DNA from: an uncultured Bacteroidota bacterium
Lineage (GTDB): Bacteria; Bacteroidota; Bacteroidia; Flavobacteriales; Flavobacteriaceae
DNA length: 64,000 nt
Direction: 5' to 3'
Assembly: GCA_902594745.1 (NCBI GenBank)
Contig: CACJNF010000003.1
Span: forward strand, 62,001-126,000
The position numbers and the translations under genes are program-made. Position 1 is the first letter of the stretch. Each line of letters starts with the position of its first letter. Shown piece by piece: positions 6,825 through 16,021 of this stretch. The notes below the pieces were generated by a model. That model worked only from the letters and a program-made list of their open reading frames with translations. It did not search any database and was not told the origin of the DNA.

Positions 6825-9653
6825 TTATTGATAAGTCTCTGTAGGAGGGCAGCTACAAATTAAATTCCTGTCACCAAAGGCTTCATCTACTCTTCTAACT
6901 GATGGCCAAAATTTATTAGTTTTTAAATAGCTTTTAGGGAATGAGGCGTCTTCTCTACTATAACTGTATGGCCAGTCAGTGGAAGTCAACATCTTTAATG
7001 TATGGGGTGAATTCCTGAGCATCTCTCTTTTGGAATCATCATCAGAAACAATCTCAGTATAAATTGAGTTAAGAGCTTCACAAAATTTATCTAATTCATT
7101 TAAATTTTCACTTTCAGTAGGTTCAATCATCATAGTACCAGGAACTGGAAAAGAAACTGTTGGAGCATGAAATCCATAATCTATTAGTCTTTTTGCAATA
7201 TCTATAACTTCAATATTATATTTTTTGAAATCTCTACAATCTATAATAAATTCATGTGCTGATCTTCCATTTTCTCCACTGTAAAGTATTTTATAATTTT
7301 TTTCGAGTTTAGTCTTCAAATAGTTTGCATTTACAATCGCAATTTCCGTCGATTTTCTAATACCATTTCTACCTAACATCCTTATATAACCATATGATAT
7401 AAGGCAAACAAGTGCAGATCCCCAGGGTGCAGATGAAATTGCCTCAAGTGAATCCTCTCCACCTGTCTTAATTAATGGATTAGATGGAAGAAATTCTTTA
7501 AGATGTTCTGCAACACAAATTGGCCCAACACCAGGACCCCCACCTCCATGAGGAATTGAGAAAGTTTTATGTAAATTCAGATGACATACATCAGCACCGA
7601 TTATTTTTGGACTAGTCAAGCCGACCTGAGCGTTCATATTGGCACCATCCATGTATACTTGACCACCATTTTGATGAACCAAGTCATTAATTGATTGAAT
7701 CTCAGATTCAAATACTCCATGAGTAGATGGGTAAGTAATCATTAATGCAGCAAGGTTATCTTTATGTTCGTTTACTTTAGTTTTAAGATCTTCAATATCA
7801 ATATTTCCTCTTTCATCTGTATTAATAACTACTACTTTTAGTCCAGCCATAATTGCTGATGCAGGATTAGTTCCATGTGCAGAAGATGGAATTAGACATA
7901 TGTTTCTGTGACTATCACCTTTTTTATCTAAATAAGATTTGATTACCATTAATCCGCTATATTCTCCTTGAGCACCAGAATTGGGTTGTAATGAAGTTGC
8001 AGCAAAACCTGTAATTTCTGAAAGGAACTCTTCTAATCTATTTATTACTTCGTGGTATCCTTTTGCTTGTTCAACAGGAACAAAAGGATGTATGCTGTTC
8101 CATTCGCTCCAACTTAACGGGATCATTTCTGAAGCTGAGTTTAATTTCATAGTACAAGATCCAAGTGAAATCATAGACTGAGTTAAGGATAAGTCCTTGT
8201 TCTCTAAGGATTTTATATATCTCATTAATGAGGTTTCAGAGTGGTATGAATTGAAAACAGGATGAGATAAAATATCAGATTTTCTCTCATTAATAAATTC
8301 AATATCTGTTGGAAATTCCTCTATGCTTGATTTCTTATTTGTAAACTCTTCAAAAACTGAAATAATCTCATTCAGATCTCTCATATTTGTTTTTTCATTT
8401 ACAGAAATTGATATTTCATTATTTGAGAGAAAGCAGAAATTAATCTTTTTTATAGCAGCTAATTCTTTAATTTTTTTTGAGTCACATAAAACAGTTACTG
8501 TGTCAAAGTATTTAGAATATTTAATTTGAAGTCCAATTGATTCTAAATTTCTTTTTAGATAAACAGCCTTAAGGTGAATTGATTTTGAAATTTCTTTTAA
8601 GCCCTCAGGACCATGATAGACTGCATACATTCCAGCCATTACTGCTAATAGAACTTGTGCAGTACAAATATTTGATGTTGCTCTGTCTCTTTTGATATGT
8701 TGTTCTCTAGTTTGAAGAGCCATCCTAAGTGAATAATCACCATCTAGGTCCTTGGTTACTCCAATAATTCTTCCTGGTATATTTCTTTTGTATTTTTCTT
8801 TTGTTGCAAAAAAAGCAGCATGAGGACCCCCATAACCAAGAGGTATTCCAAATCTTTGAGTTGTTCCAACAACAACATCAATTTTATCAGTATTAGGAGG
8901 TTCAATTAAGACTATTGACATTAAATCAACAGCAATTATTACTTTAAGGTTTTCATTATTTATAGATTCTAAGAAATTATCTATTTCTTCGAGTTTTCCA
9001 TCTTTTCCTGGATATTGAATAATACATCCAAAAAACTCATTTTCTTTTAATTCTTTTATGTCACCTACTATTAATTCAATATCAAGTGGCTTAGCTCTTG
9101 TTGATAGAACAGCTAAAGTTTGTGGGAATATGTTAGAGTCAACATAAAACTTATTTTGATTTGTTGATTTTTGATCTTTTGATCTATTATTATACATCAT
9201 TATCATGGCTTCAGCGGCTGAAGTACCTTCATCCAAAAGTGAGGCGTTTGCTATTTCCATTTTAGTAATATCGCAAACCATTGTTTGGAAATTTAATAAA
9301 GCTTCAAGTCTTCCCTGAGCAATTTCAGGTTGATAGGGAGTGTAAGCTGTATACCATCCAGGATTTTCCAAAATATTTCTTTGAATAACAGAGGGGGTAA
9401 ATGTGTCGTGATAACCAAGTCCAATATAAGTTTTAAACTTCTTATTTAAAGATGATAATTTTTTTATCTCTTTTAAAAATTCCATTTCGGAAATACCCTC
9501 TGGAATATTTAAGTCATTTTTTAATCTAATCTTTTCTGGAATAGTTTCCTCAAGAAGTTGTTCAACAGATTTGACACCTATTGTACCTAAAATTTTATTT
9601 AACTCAGAAGAGTTTGGGCCTATATGTCTTCGAGTAAAATTTTCTTTAAACAT
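6825..9653 (-). CDS. gcvP: Glycine dehydrogenase (decarboxylating), P protein
   Basis: The P protein of the glycine cleavage system decarboxylates glycine with PLP and transfers the aminomethyl group to GcvH. The protein is 942 residues, a fused single-chain form. N-terminal half motifs include FTRRHIGP and GLGYHDT. The C-terminal half holds the PLP-lysine motif HLNLHKTFSIPHGGGGPG with Lys near residue 696. Its ATG at 9653 has a TAnnTTTG promoter 13 bases upstream. GcvT and GcvH are not in the window. It is the first gene of a minus-strand run with the FabH-like gene and mlaEF. Confidence 0.96.
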   Translation of the reverse strand: MFKENFTRRHIGPNSSELNKILGTIGVKSVEQLLEETIPEKIRLKNDLNIPEGISEMEFLKEIKKLSSLNKKFKTYIGLGYHDTFTPSVIQRNILENPGWYTAYTPYQPEIAQGRLEALLNFQTMVCDITKMEIANASLLDEGTSAAEAMIMMYNNRSKDQKSTNQNKFYVDSNIFPQTLAVLSTRAKPLDIELIVGDIKELKENEFFGCIIQYPGKDGKLEEIDNFLESINNENLKVIIAVDLMSIVLIEPPNTDKIDVVVGTTQRFGIPLGYGGPHAAFFATKEKYKRNIPGRIIGVTKDLDGDYSLRMALQTREQHIKRDRATSNICTAQVLLAVMAGMYAVYHGPEGLKEISKSIHLKAVYLKRNLESIGLQIKYSKYFDTVTVLCDSKKIKELAAIKKINFCFLSNNEISISVNEKTNMRDLNEIISVFEEFTNKKSSIEEFPTDIEFINERKSDILSHPVFNSYHSETSLMRYIKSLENKDLSLTQSMISLGSCTMKLNSASEMIPLSWSEWNSIHPFVPVEQAKGYHEVINRLEEFLSEITGFAATSLQPNSGAQGEYSGLMVIKSYLDKKGDSHRNICLIPSSAHGTNPASAIMAGLKVVVINTDERGNIDIEDLKTKVNEHKDNLAALMITYPSTHGVFESEIQSINDLVHQNGGQVYMDGANMNAQVGLTSPKIIGADVCHLNLHKTFSIPHGGGGPGVGPICVAEHLKEFLPSNPLIKTGGEDSLEAISSAPWGSALVCLISYGYIRMLGRNGIRKSTEIAIVNANYLKTKLEKNYKILYSGENGRSAHEFIIDCRDFKKYNIEVIDIAKRLIDYGFHAPTVSFPVPGTMMIEPTESENLNELDKFCEALNSIYTEIVSDDDSKREMLRNSPHTLKMLTSTDWPYSYSREDASFPKSYLKTNKFWPSVRRVDEAFGDRNLICSCPPTETYQ

Positions 9654-9666
9654 TAAAAGTTTTTAG

Positions 9667-9674
9667 CAAAAATA
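9667..9674 (-). promoter_or_regulatory. -7 element of the gcvP promoter (TATTTTTG)
   Basis: On the minus strand the 8-mer matches TAnnTTTG and ends 13 bases before the gcvP ATG. No clear TTG -33 element is visible upstream. Confidence 0.5.
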
Positions 9675-9710
9675 TGTATTATTGAAATTAATAATAATAA
9701 TGTTCATTAA

Positions 9711-10055
9711 ATGTTAAAACTTTTTTTTTATATACTATTAGTTTTTCTTCAAACACCTGTAATTCAAGATATTAATAAAGATCAAGTAAATGGTCTTATA
9801 AATGATAAAGTAATGTTAATTGATCTAAGGACTGAAAAGGAATTTGAAAATGGTAAAATAGGATCCTCTTTTAATATTGATTTTCAAAAGAGGGAGTTTA
9901 TAGATAACTTAAATAAGCTTGATAAAGAAAAACCCTACATTATATATTGTATGTCAGGTAATAGAAGTTTAAAGGCTAGTCACGTGATGAAGTCTCTAGG
10001 TTTTAAAATGATATATCATTATAAAAAAGGGTATAAGGATTGGATTAAGGACTAG
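9711..10055 (+). CDS. Small secreted or membrane-anchored rhodanese-like protein
   Basis: Single-domain rhodanese of 114 residues. A hydrophobic N-terminus (about residues 3-15) looks like a signal peptide or anchor, placing it in the periplasm. The rhodanese core has IDLRTEKEFENGKI and the active-site loop YCMSGNR with Cys near residue 84, which would carry a persulfide. The substrate is unknown. It is a single gene with convergent purE, overlapping by 4 bases at the stop codons, and starts 57 bases from the divergent gcvP. Confidence 0.85.
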   Translation: MLKLFFYILLVFLQTPVIQDINKDQVNGLINDKVMLIDLRTEKEFENGKIGSSFNIDFQKREFIDNLNKLDKEKPYIIYCMSGNRSLKASHVMKSLGFKMIYHYKKGYKDWIKD

Positions 10056-10543
10056 CTTTTTTTCTTTAAATCTTTGCTGCTTTCAATAACCTTATCTTCT
10101 AAATCTTTTTTATAGGCCTTAACCTTATCAGCAACTTTAGAATCAAAGGATCCAATAATTTGAGCAGCAAGGATACCTGCATTTTTTGAGCCATTTAAAG
10201 CTACAGTTGCAACTGGAACTCCTCCAGGCATTTGAAGTATAGATAAAATTGAGTCCCAACCATCTATTGAATTTCTTGATTTTATTGGAACTCCGATAAC
10301 AGGCAAGCTTGTAATTGAGGCTACCATTCCAGGTAGGTGAGCTGCTCCTCCTGCTCCTGCAATAATAACTTTTATACCTTTTTTTTCAGCATTAGAAGCA
10401 TATTCGACCATTTTATTAGGCGTCCTATGAGCTGAAACTATATCATATTCAGTATTTATGTCAAATGATTTGAGAATTTCAATAGCTTCACTCATGATTT
10501 CAAAATCTGACTTACTCCCCATTATAATTGCTACTTGACTCAT
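10052..10543 (-). CDS. purE: 5-(carboxyamino)imidazole ribonucleotide mutase (PurE)
   Basis: PurE converts N5-CAIR to CAIR in purine synthesis. The 163 residues show the family motifs MGSKSD at the N-terminus, SAHRTP (about 40-45) and AGGAAHLPGMVAS, with the His used in catalysis. It is class I because purK precedes it, overlapping in an ATGA junction, so substrate N5-CAIR is made by its operon partner. Confidence 0.96.
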   Translation of the reverse strand: MSQVAIIMGSKSDFEIMSEAIEILKSFDINTEYDIVSAHRTPNKMVEYASNAEKKGIKVIIAGAGGAAHLPGMVASITSLPVIGVPIKSRNSIDGWDSILSILQMPGGVPVATVALNGSKNAGILAAQIIGSFDSKVADKVKAYKKDLEDKVIESSKDLKKKS

Positions 10544-11691
10544 TTTTTTGATGTAATAATAACTGTTTCTTTAATTTCTTTTGCTAATTCTTTTGCTTTA
10601 TCAATGTTTTGATTTATCACGGTTACATGACCCATTTTTCTATTGAATCTGGTTTCAAATTTACCGTAAATATGTGGATTAACACCTTCAAGACCAATAA
10701 TTTGATCAAAATTCTTATAAATAACAGGGCCATTGGATCCTTTTTCACCAACTAAATTTACCATTACAGCAGATTCTATAATCTTTGTGCTTCCTAAAGG
10801 CATATCAAGAATTGATCTTAAAAGTTGTTCAAATTGACTTGTGTAGGAGCCCTCTATTGAAAAATGATAACTGTTGTGTGGTCTAGGAGCAACTTCATTA
10901 ACTAGAATTTCATTTTCAGAAGTTAAGAACATTTCAACAGCTAATATTCCTGTAATTTGGAGTTTATTTGTAACCTCAATAGCAAGGTCTTCAGCATTTG
11001 ATTTTAAATCATTATTAATTTTTGCAGGTGATAAAATATACTCTACTTGATTTGAATCACTATTGAACTCCATTTCAACTACAGGATAATTAATTAATTC
11101 ACCAGATTTTCTAGACGCTACCATTACAGAAAGTTCTTTTTTTATTGAAATTAATTCCTCTACTATACAGTGGCAATCATCTATTTTTTCTAGATCTTTA
11201 TTGTTAGAAATTTTTTTTACACCGTATCCATCATATCCCATTTTTGATGCTTTCCAAATAAAAGGAAGTGAAATTTCACCTTTGCTTATACTCTCTTTCA
11301 ACTCGTTTTTACCCGTGAAAATTTTATATGAGGAAGTAGGTATTTGATTATTATTGTAGAATTCTTTTTGTTTAGATTTGTCTTGAATTATTTCAATAAC
11401 ACTAGATTGAGGAAAAACTTCCAACCCATTGGATTCAAGAAATTTTAATGCCTCAACATTTACATTTTCGATTTCAATTGTTATTACATCAACCATTTTA
11501 CCGAAATTGACAACTGTATCGAAGTCCATTAAGTCACCTTGAAAAAATTTTGAACAAAGTTTGCTAGATGGGCAGTTATCATTGGAATCTAAAATATATA
11601 CTTTAAGCCCCCATTTATTAGCTACGTCAAGAACCATTTTTCCGAGCTGACCTCCTCCGAGTATACCAATTATTCTATTTTCCTTAAACAT
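10540..11691 (-). CDS. purK: 5-(carboxyamino)imidazole ribonucleotide synthase (PurK)
   Basis: PurK is an ATP-grasp enzyme that makes N5-CAIR from AIR, bicarbonate and ATP. The 383 residues start with the dinucleotide-fold-like ILGGGQLGKMV, contain the ATP-grasp region WKASKMGYDGYGV, and end the domain with VNEVAPRPHNSYHF, a family hallmark. It is first of the purK-purE pair and divergent from adk across 67 bases. Its predicted -7 box ends only 4 bases before the ATG, so its mRNA may be leaderless. Confidence 0.95.
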   Translation of the reverse strand: MFKENRIIGILGGGQLGKMVLDVANKWGLKVYILDSNDNCPSSKLCSKFFQGDLMDFDTVVNFGKMVDVITIEIENVNVEALKFLESNGLEVFPQSSVIEIIQDKSKQKEFYNNNQIPTSSYKIFTGKNELKESISKGEISLPFIWKASKMGYDGYGVKKISNNKDLEKIDDCHCIVEELISIKKELSVMVASRKSGELINYPVVEMEFNSDSNQVEYILSPAKINNDLKSNAEDLAIEVTNKLQITGILAVEMFLTSENEILVNEVAPRPHNSYHFSIEGSYTSQFEQLLRSILDMPLGSTKIIESAVMVNLVGEKGSNGPVIYKNFDQIIGLEGVNPHIYGKFETRFNRKMGHVTVINQNIDKAKELAKEIKETVIITSKK

Positions 11692-11695
11692 ATCT

Positions 11696-11703
11696 CAAAA
11701 ATA
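11696..11703 (-). promoter_or_regulatory. -7 element of the purK promoter, abutting the ATG
   Basis: TATTTTTG on the minus strand matches TAnnTTTG and is separated from the purK ATG (11691) by only 4 bases. A TTG at 11722-11720 lies 16 bases upstream, slightly short of the usual spacing. The start of transcription would fall at or within a few bases of the ATG. Confidence 0.5.
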
Positions 11704-11745
11704 AGCATTCCTTTAATCACAATAAAGAATACCAAACATTTTAAA

Positions 11746-11753
11746 TATCTTTG
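11746..11753 (+). promoter_or_regulatory. -7 element of the adk promoter, abutting the ATG
   Basis: TATCTTTG matches TAnnTTTG and ends 5 bases before the adk ATG at 11759. The GTG at 11753 that opens the longer frame uses the last base of this box, so it is an unlikely start. No -33 TTG is visible at the usual distance. Confidence 0.6.
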
Positions 11754-11758
11754 TGCCT

Positions 11759-12334
11759 ATGTTTAATATTGTGATTTTTGGTAAACCAGGATCTGGGAAA
11801 GGAACTCAAGCCGATTTTTTAAAAGATAAATATCACTTGTATCATATATCCACAGGTGATTTATTTAGAAAAAATATTTTAAATAAAACTGATTTGGGTA
11901 TTGAAGCTAAGTCATTTCTTGATAATGGAGATCTTGTGCCCGACACTATTACAATTAAAATGCTTGAAAATGAAGTTTTGGCAAATAAGAGTGCTAATGG
12001 TTTTATTTTTGATGGTTTTCCAAGAACACACAATCAGGCTGAATCCCTCGATAGTTTTCTTGAATCTATTAACCAGAAGATAAATGCAACGATTGCTCTA
12101 GAGGTTGATGAAGATGAGCTAATAACTAGGCTATTAGATCGAGGTAAAACTACCAATAGATCTGATGACCAGGATATTGAAAAAATTAAAAATAGATTTA
12201 ACGAGTATAATAATAAGACATCTATACTAATTGATTTTTATCAAAAACAGTCAAAGTTTTACTCAGTTAATGGTCACGGAAGTGTTGATGATATTACTAC
12301 AAGATTATTCAATCTTGTTGATAGTTTAATCTAG
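11759..12334 (+). CDS. adk: Adenylate kinase
   Basis: Adk interconverts ATP + AMP and 2 ADP. The protein is 191 residues, the short form without a zinc-binding LID insertion. It has the P-loop FGKPGSGKGTQ (about 7-17), the AMP-site motif DGFPRT (about 83-88), and RGKTTNRSDD in the LID. The ATG at 11759 fits the family (MFNIVIFG) better than the in-frame GTG two codons earlier, which lies in the -7 box. It heads an operon-like run adk-obg-mazG-aroA with gaps of 6, 3 and -1 bases. Confidence 0.96.
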   Translation: MFNIVIFGKPGSGKGTQADFLKDKYHLYHISTGDLFRKNILNKTDLGIEAKSFLDNGDLVPDTITIKMLENEVLANKSANGFIFDGFPRTHNQAESLDSFLESINQKINATIALEVDEDELITRLLDRGKTTNRSDDQDIEKIKNRFNEYNNKTSILIDFYQKQSKFYSVNGHGSVDDITTRLFNLVDSLI

Positions 12335-12340
12335 CCTGTT

Positions 12341-13348
12341 ATGATTGTCGATAATTTTGTTGATTATGTCAAGCTTACTGTAAATTCAGGTAAAGGTGGA
12401 AAAGGTTCTACTCACTTGAGAAGGGAAAAGTTTGTTCCAAAAGGAGGTCCAGATGGTGGTGATGGTGGTGATGGTGGAAATATTATTTTAAAAGGTAACA
12501 GTAACTTATGGACTCTTCAAAGTTTTAGATATAAGAAACATTTTAAAGCAGGTAATGGTAGAGATGGTAGTGGCTCAAGAAAATCTGGAAGTAACGGAGA
12601 TGATGTTTTAATTCATGTGCCACTTGGAACTGTTATTAAGGATTTAGAGACTGAAAAAGTTATTTGCGAGATAAATGATGAGTCCTCAGATTTAATTCTT
12701 TTAAAAGGTGGAAAAGGTGGACGTGGTAACTTTCATTTTAAAACCCCTACAAATCAAACTCCTAGATATTCTCAAAGCGGACTTCCAGGAAAGGAACTAA
12801 AAATAATATTAGAGCTTAAAGTTCTAGCAGATGTTGGATTAGTAGGATACCCTAATGCTGGAAAGTCTACATTATTATCTGCTCTATCTGATGCGAAGCC
12901 CAAAATAGCAGACTATGAATTTACCACATTAAAACCTAACCTAGGAATTGTTGCGATGTCAGATTTTAGATCATTTGTAATGGCTGATATACCTGGAATA
13001 ATTGAAGGAGCTAGTGAAGGCAGAGGTTTAGGTCATTATTTCTTGAGACATATTGAAAGAAACTCAATTCTTCTTTATGTTATACCTGTCGACACAAAAA
13101 ATATCAAGAAGGACTTTACAGTTCTTCAAAAAGAACTTATAAAATATAACCCAGAACTGGCCGATAAAGATTTTATTATAGCATTTAGTAAGGCAGATCT
13201 TATGGACCAAGAATTATTGGAAGAATTCAAAACAATTTTAAAACAAGAATTTAAGAATATACACTATCATATAATCTCTTCTGTTAGTAATTTCGGTATA
13301 AATGAAATTAAAGAGGATTTATGGAATAAACTAAATCAAAAAAATTGA
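12341..13348 (+). CDS. obg: Obg/CgtA GTPase
   Basis: Obg is an essential ribosome-associated GTPase linked to 50S maturation and stress signalling. Residues 1-158 form the glycine-rich Obg fold ([27 protein letters not shown]). The G domain follows with G1 GYPNAGKST (about 167-175), G3 DIPGIIEGA, and FSKADL at G4, where Ser replaces the usual Asn of NKxD. The 335-residue length indicates that there is no C-terminal Obg-C domain. It starts 6 bases after adk. Confidence 0.95.
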   Translation: MIVDNFVDYVKLTVNSGKGGKGSTHLRREKFVPKGGPDGGDGGDGGNIILKGNSNLWTLQSFRYKKHFKAGNGRDGSGSRKSGSNGDDVLIHVPLGTVIKDLETEKVICEINDESSDLILLKGGKGGRGNFHFKTPTNQTPRYSQSGLPGKELKIILELKVLADVGLVGYPNAGKSTLLSALSDAKPKIADYEFTTLKPNLGIVAMSDFRSFVMADIPGIIEGASEGRGLGHYFLRHIERNSILLYVIPVDTKNIKKDFTVLQKELIKYNPELADKDFIIAFSKADLMDQELLEEFKTILKQEFKNIHYHIISSVSNFGINEIKEDLWNKLNQKN

Positions 13349-13351
13349 ACT

Positions 13352-13678
13352 ATGGATATTAAAGATTCGCAAAAATTAGTAGATGAATGGATAAAGGAAC
13401 ATGGTGTGAGATACTTTAATGAACTTACAAATATGGCTATATTAACAGAAGAAGTAGGTGAGGTTGCCAAAATTATTGCCAGAAAGTATGGTGAACAAAG
13501 TTTGAAAGAAACTGATAATATAGATGACCTAGGTGATGAGTTGTCAGATGTGTTGTTTGTTCTTATATGTCTTGCAAATCAGACAGGAATTGACCTTGAA
13601 AAGTCATTTAAAAATAATCTCTCTAAAAAAACAGAGAGAGACAGACAAAGACATAAATCAAATAATAAGCTTAAGTAG
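13352..13678 (+). CDS. MazG-like nucleotide pyrophosphohydrolase
   Basis: Single-domain MazG/NTP-PPase of 108 residues, all alpha. It hydrolyses nucleoside triphosphates to monophosphate and PPi, probably removing non-canonical nucleotides. Metal-binding acidic motifs are visible: EEVGEVA (about 29-35) and DELSDVLFVL (about 61-70). A basic tail follows. It sits 3 bases after obg and its TAG stop overlaps the GTG of aroA by one base. The physiological substrate cannot be told from sequence. Confidence 0.85.
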   Translation: MDIKDSQKLVDEWIKEHGVRYFNELTNMAILTEEVGEVAKIIARKYGEQSLKETDNIDDLGDELSDVLFVLICLANQTGIDLEKSFKNNLSKKTERDRQRHKSNNKLK

Positions 13679-14904
13679 TGTTTGAAATTTCAAAGAAATC
13701 AAAATCAATAGAAGGGGTATTAAATATTAGTGGGTCAAAAAGTGAGTCAAATAGACTGTTGGCCCTAAGAGCATTCACCTCTTATTTTGACATAAAAAAT
13801 ATTTCTGATTCAGATGACACAAAAGTTATGATGTCAGCAATTAATTCAAATCAAGAGGAGATTGATATAGGACATGCTGGCACAGCAATGAGGTTCCTAA
13901 CATCATATTTTTCTTCGATTAAGAACTTATCGGTTATTCTAACTGGATCAAAAAGAATGAGAGAAAGACCTATTTCAATTTTGGTTGATGCATTAAGAGA
14001 ACTGGAGGTTGAAATATCATATATTGAGAATGAAGGTTACCCTCCAATTAGAATTAATGGTAAAGAAATCAATAAGAAATATGTGAACCTTCCTGCTAAT
14101 GTAAGTTCCCAATATATTTCATCTCTTATGATGCTTGGAGTATCTCTAAAAAATGGATTAGTTATAAATCTCTCAAAAGAGATAACCTCTTTACCATATA
14201 TTGAGATGACCAAAAAAATAATTGAAAGAATAGGAGGTAATGTTAAGCTTCAATCAAATCAAATTCTAATTAATTCATTATCAAATAAAAAAATACCAAG
14301 CCAATTAGTTGAGTCAGATTGGAGCTCTGCATCATATTTTTATAGTATAGTAGCATTATCAGATTTGTCAGATTTAACTTTAAATACTTATTATAAAGAT
14401 AGTATACAAGGAGACTCCGATCTAGTTGAGATTTATAAAAATTTTGGTGTTAAAACTGCATATATAAATAATGGAATTCATCTAAGTAAGTCTGATGATA
14501 AAATTGAGAAAAAAATATCATTAGATCTTTCAAATAATCCTGACCTAGCTCAAACAATAGCTGTAACATGTTTAGGTCTTAATATTGATTGTGATCTTTA
14601 TGGACTCCAAACACTAAAAATAAAAGAAACTGATAGACTTAATGCATTAAAATCTGAAATTGAAAAATTTGGAGTTGATAAAATTGAAATAACTGACAAT
14701 TCTCTGCATTTAGAAAATAATTCACAAATTAAATCACATATTTCAATAGATACATATAATGATCATAGGATGGCTATGTCTTTTGCTCCACTATCCCTTT
14801 TAAATCCTATAATAATTAATGATCCAATGGTTGTAACAAAGTCTTATGTCAGCTTTTGGGATCATCTAAAAAAACTTGGGTTTGAAATTTCAAAAAATAA
14901 ATAG
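13678..14904 (+). CDS. aroA: 3-phosphoshikimate 1-carboxyvinyltransferase (EPSP synthase)
   Basis: AroA condenses shikimate-3-phosphate with PEP in aromatic amino acid synthesis. The 408 residues show SGSKSESNRLLAL (PEP and S3P binding), GHAGTAMRF (about 62-70; GNAGT in many homologues), SDWSSASYF, LKIKETDRL and DHRMAMSFA near the C-terminus. The sequence is divergent but key Lys, Arg and Asp residues are retained. The start is GTG at 13678, overlapping the mazG stop. No terminator is visible before the queA promoter. Confidence 0.92.
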   Translation: MFEISKKSKSIEGVLNISGSKSESNRLLALRAFTSYFDIKNISDSDDTKVMMSAINSNQEEIDIGHAGTAMRFLTSYFSSIKNLSVILTGSKRMRERPISILVDALRELEVEISYIENEGYPPIRINGKEINKKYVNLPANVSSQYISSLMMLGVSLKNGLVINLSKEITSLPYIEMTKKIIERIGGNVKLQSNQILINSLSNKKIPSQLVESDWSSASYFYSIVALSDLSDLTLNTYYKDSIQGDSDLVEIYKNFGVKTAYINNGIHLSKSDDKIEKKISLDLSNNPDLAQTIAVTCLGLNIDCDLYGLQTLKIKETDRLNALKSEIEKFGVDKIEITDNSLHLENNSQIKSHISIDTYNDHRMAMSFAPLSLLNPIIINDPMVVTKSYVSFWDHLKKLGFEISKNK

Positions 14905-14912
14905 CTAAATAC

Positions 14913-14944
14913 TTGACTTTCGGTATTCTAGAACACTATATTTG
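14913..14944 (+). promoter_or_regulatory. Promoter of queA (TTGAC-TATATTTG)
   Basis: TTGAC at 14913-14917 and TATATTTG at 14937-14944 are separated by 21 bases counted from the TTG. This is the best match in the window to the Flavobacterium consensus. Transcription would start near 14949, about 14 nt before the queA ATG. Confidence 0.75.
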
Positions 14945-14962
14945 CGGACTTAATTAAACTCT

Positions 14963-16012
14963 ATGAAATTATCTGATTTTGACTATAAGCTCCCAAATAA
15001 ACTTTTAGCTCAGTATCCATCTGAAGAAAGAGACGAATGCAAGTTAATGCTATTAAATAAAAAAGAACAGACTATTGAGCACCTAGTTTTTAAAGATATT
15101 ATTGACTTTTTTGATGAAGGAGACGTTATTGTTCTTAATAATACAAAAGTTTTTCCAGCAAGATTATATGGAAATAAGGAAAAAACTGGTGCAAGAATAG
15201 AAGTATTCCTTCTAAGGGAATTAAATACAGAACAAAGGCTATGGGATGTTTTAGTAGATCCTGCAAGAAAAATCAGAATTGGTAACAAACTTTATTTTGG
15301 AGAAGACGAAAGCTTGGTTGCTGAAGTTATAGATAATACAACATCCAGGGGAAGAACTTTAAGGTTTCTTTTTGATGGTCCCTATGATGAGTTTAGAAAT
15401 AAACTTCAAGAATTAGGTGAAACTCCTCTTCCAAAATATATCAATAGACCAGTTGAAGAAAATGATAAGGATAGGTTTCAAACAATATATGCCAAGAATG
15501 AAGGTGCCGTCGCTGCACCGACAGCTGGATTACATTTTTCAAAACATTTACTGAAAAGACTTGAAATTAAAGGAGTACTTCTTCCAGAAATTACTCTTCA
15601 TGTTGGACTAGGTACATTTAGCCCAGTTGATGTTGAAGACTTATCCAAACATAAGATGGACAGTGAAGAACTTAAAATAAATGAAAATTCTGCCAACATA
15701 ATTAATAATGCCTTAAAAAATAATAAGAGAATTTGTGCTGTAGGAACTACAGTGATGAGAGGTCTTGAAAGTTCTGTGTCGTCTTTTGGTACTCTTAATC
15801 CATATGATGGTTGGACTCATAAATTTATATATCCACCCTATGACTTTTCTATTGCTAATTCAATGATTACTAATTTTCATACACCAAAGTCAACCCTAAT
15901 AATGATGGTGTCAGCTTTTGGTGGAAAAGACTTTGTTCTAAAGGCATATAAAGAGGCAATTAAGAAGAAATATAACTTCTTCTCATATGGAGATGCTATG
16001 ATGATTATCTAA
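14963..16012 (+). CDS. queA: S-adenosylmethionine:tRNA ribosyltransferase-isomerase (QueA)
   Basis: QueA converts preQ1 in the tRNA anticodon loop to epoxyqueuosine using SAM as ribosyl donor. The 349 residues show the family stretches [42 protein letters not shown] and the C-terminal [16 protein letters not shown]. It has its own strong promoter. The prenyl synthase starts 9 bases after its stop, so transcription probably continues. Other queuosine genes are not nearby. Confidence 0.96.
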   Translation: MKLSDFDYKLPNKLLAQYPSEERDECKLMLLNKKEQTIEHLVFKDIIDFFDEGDVIVLNNTKVFPARLYGNKEKTGARIEVFLLRELNTEQRLWDVLVDPARKIRIGNKLYFGEDESLVAEVIDNTTSRGRTLRFLFDGPYDEFRNKLQELGETPLPKYINRPVEENDKDRFQTIYAKNEGAVAAPTAGLHFSKHLLKRLEIKGVLLPEITLHVGLGTFSPVDVEDLSKHKMDSEELKINENSANIINNALKNNKRICAVGTTVMRGLESSVSSFGTLNPYDGWTHKFIYPPYDFSIANSMITNFHTPKSTLIMMVSAFGGKDFVLKAYKEAIKKKYNFFSYGDAMMII

Positions 16013-16021
16013 GCCTAGATT

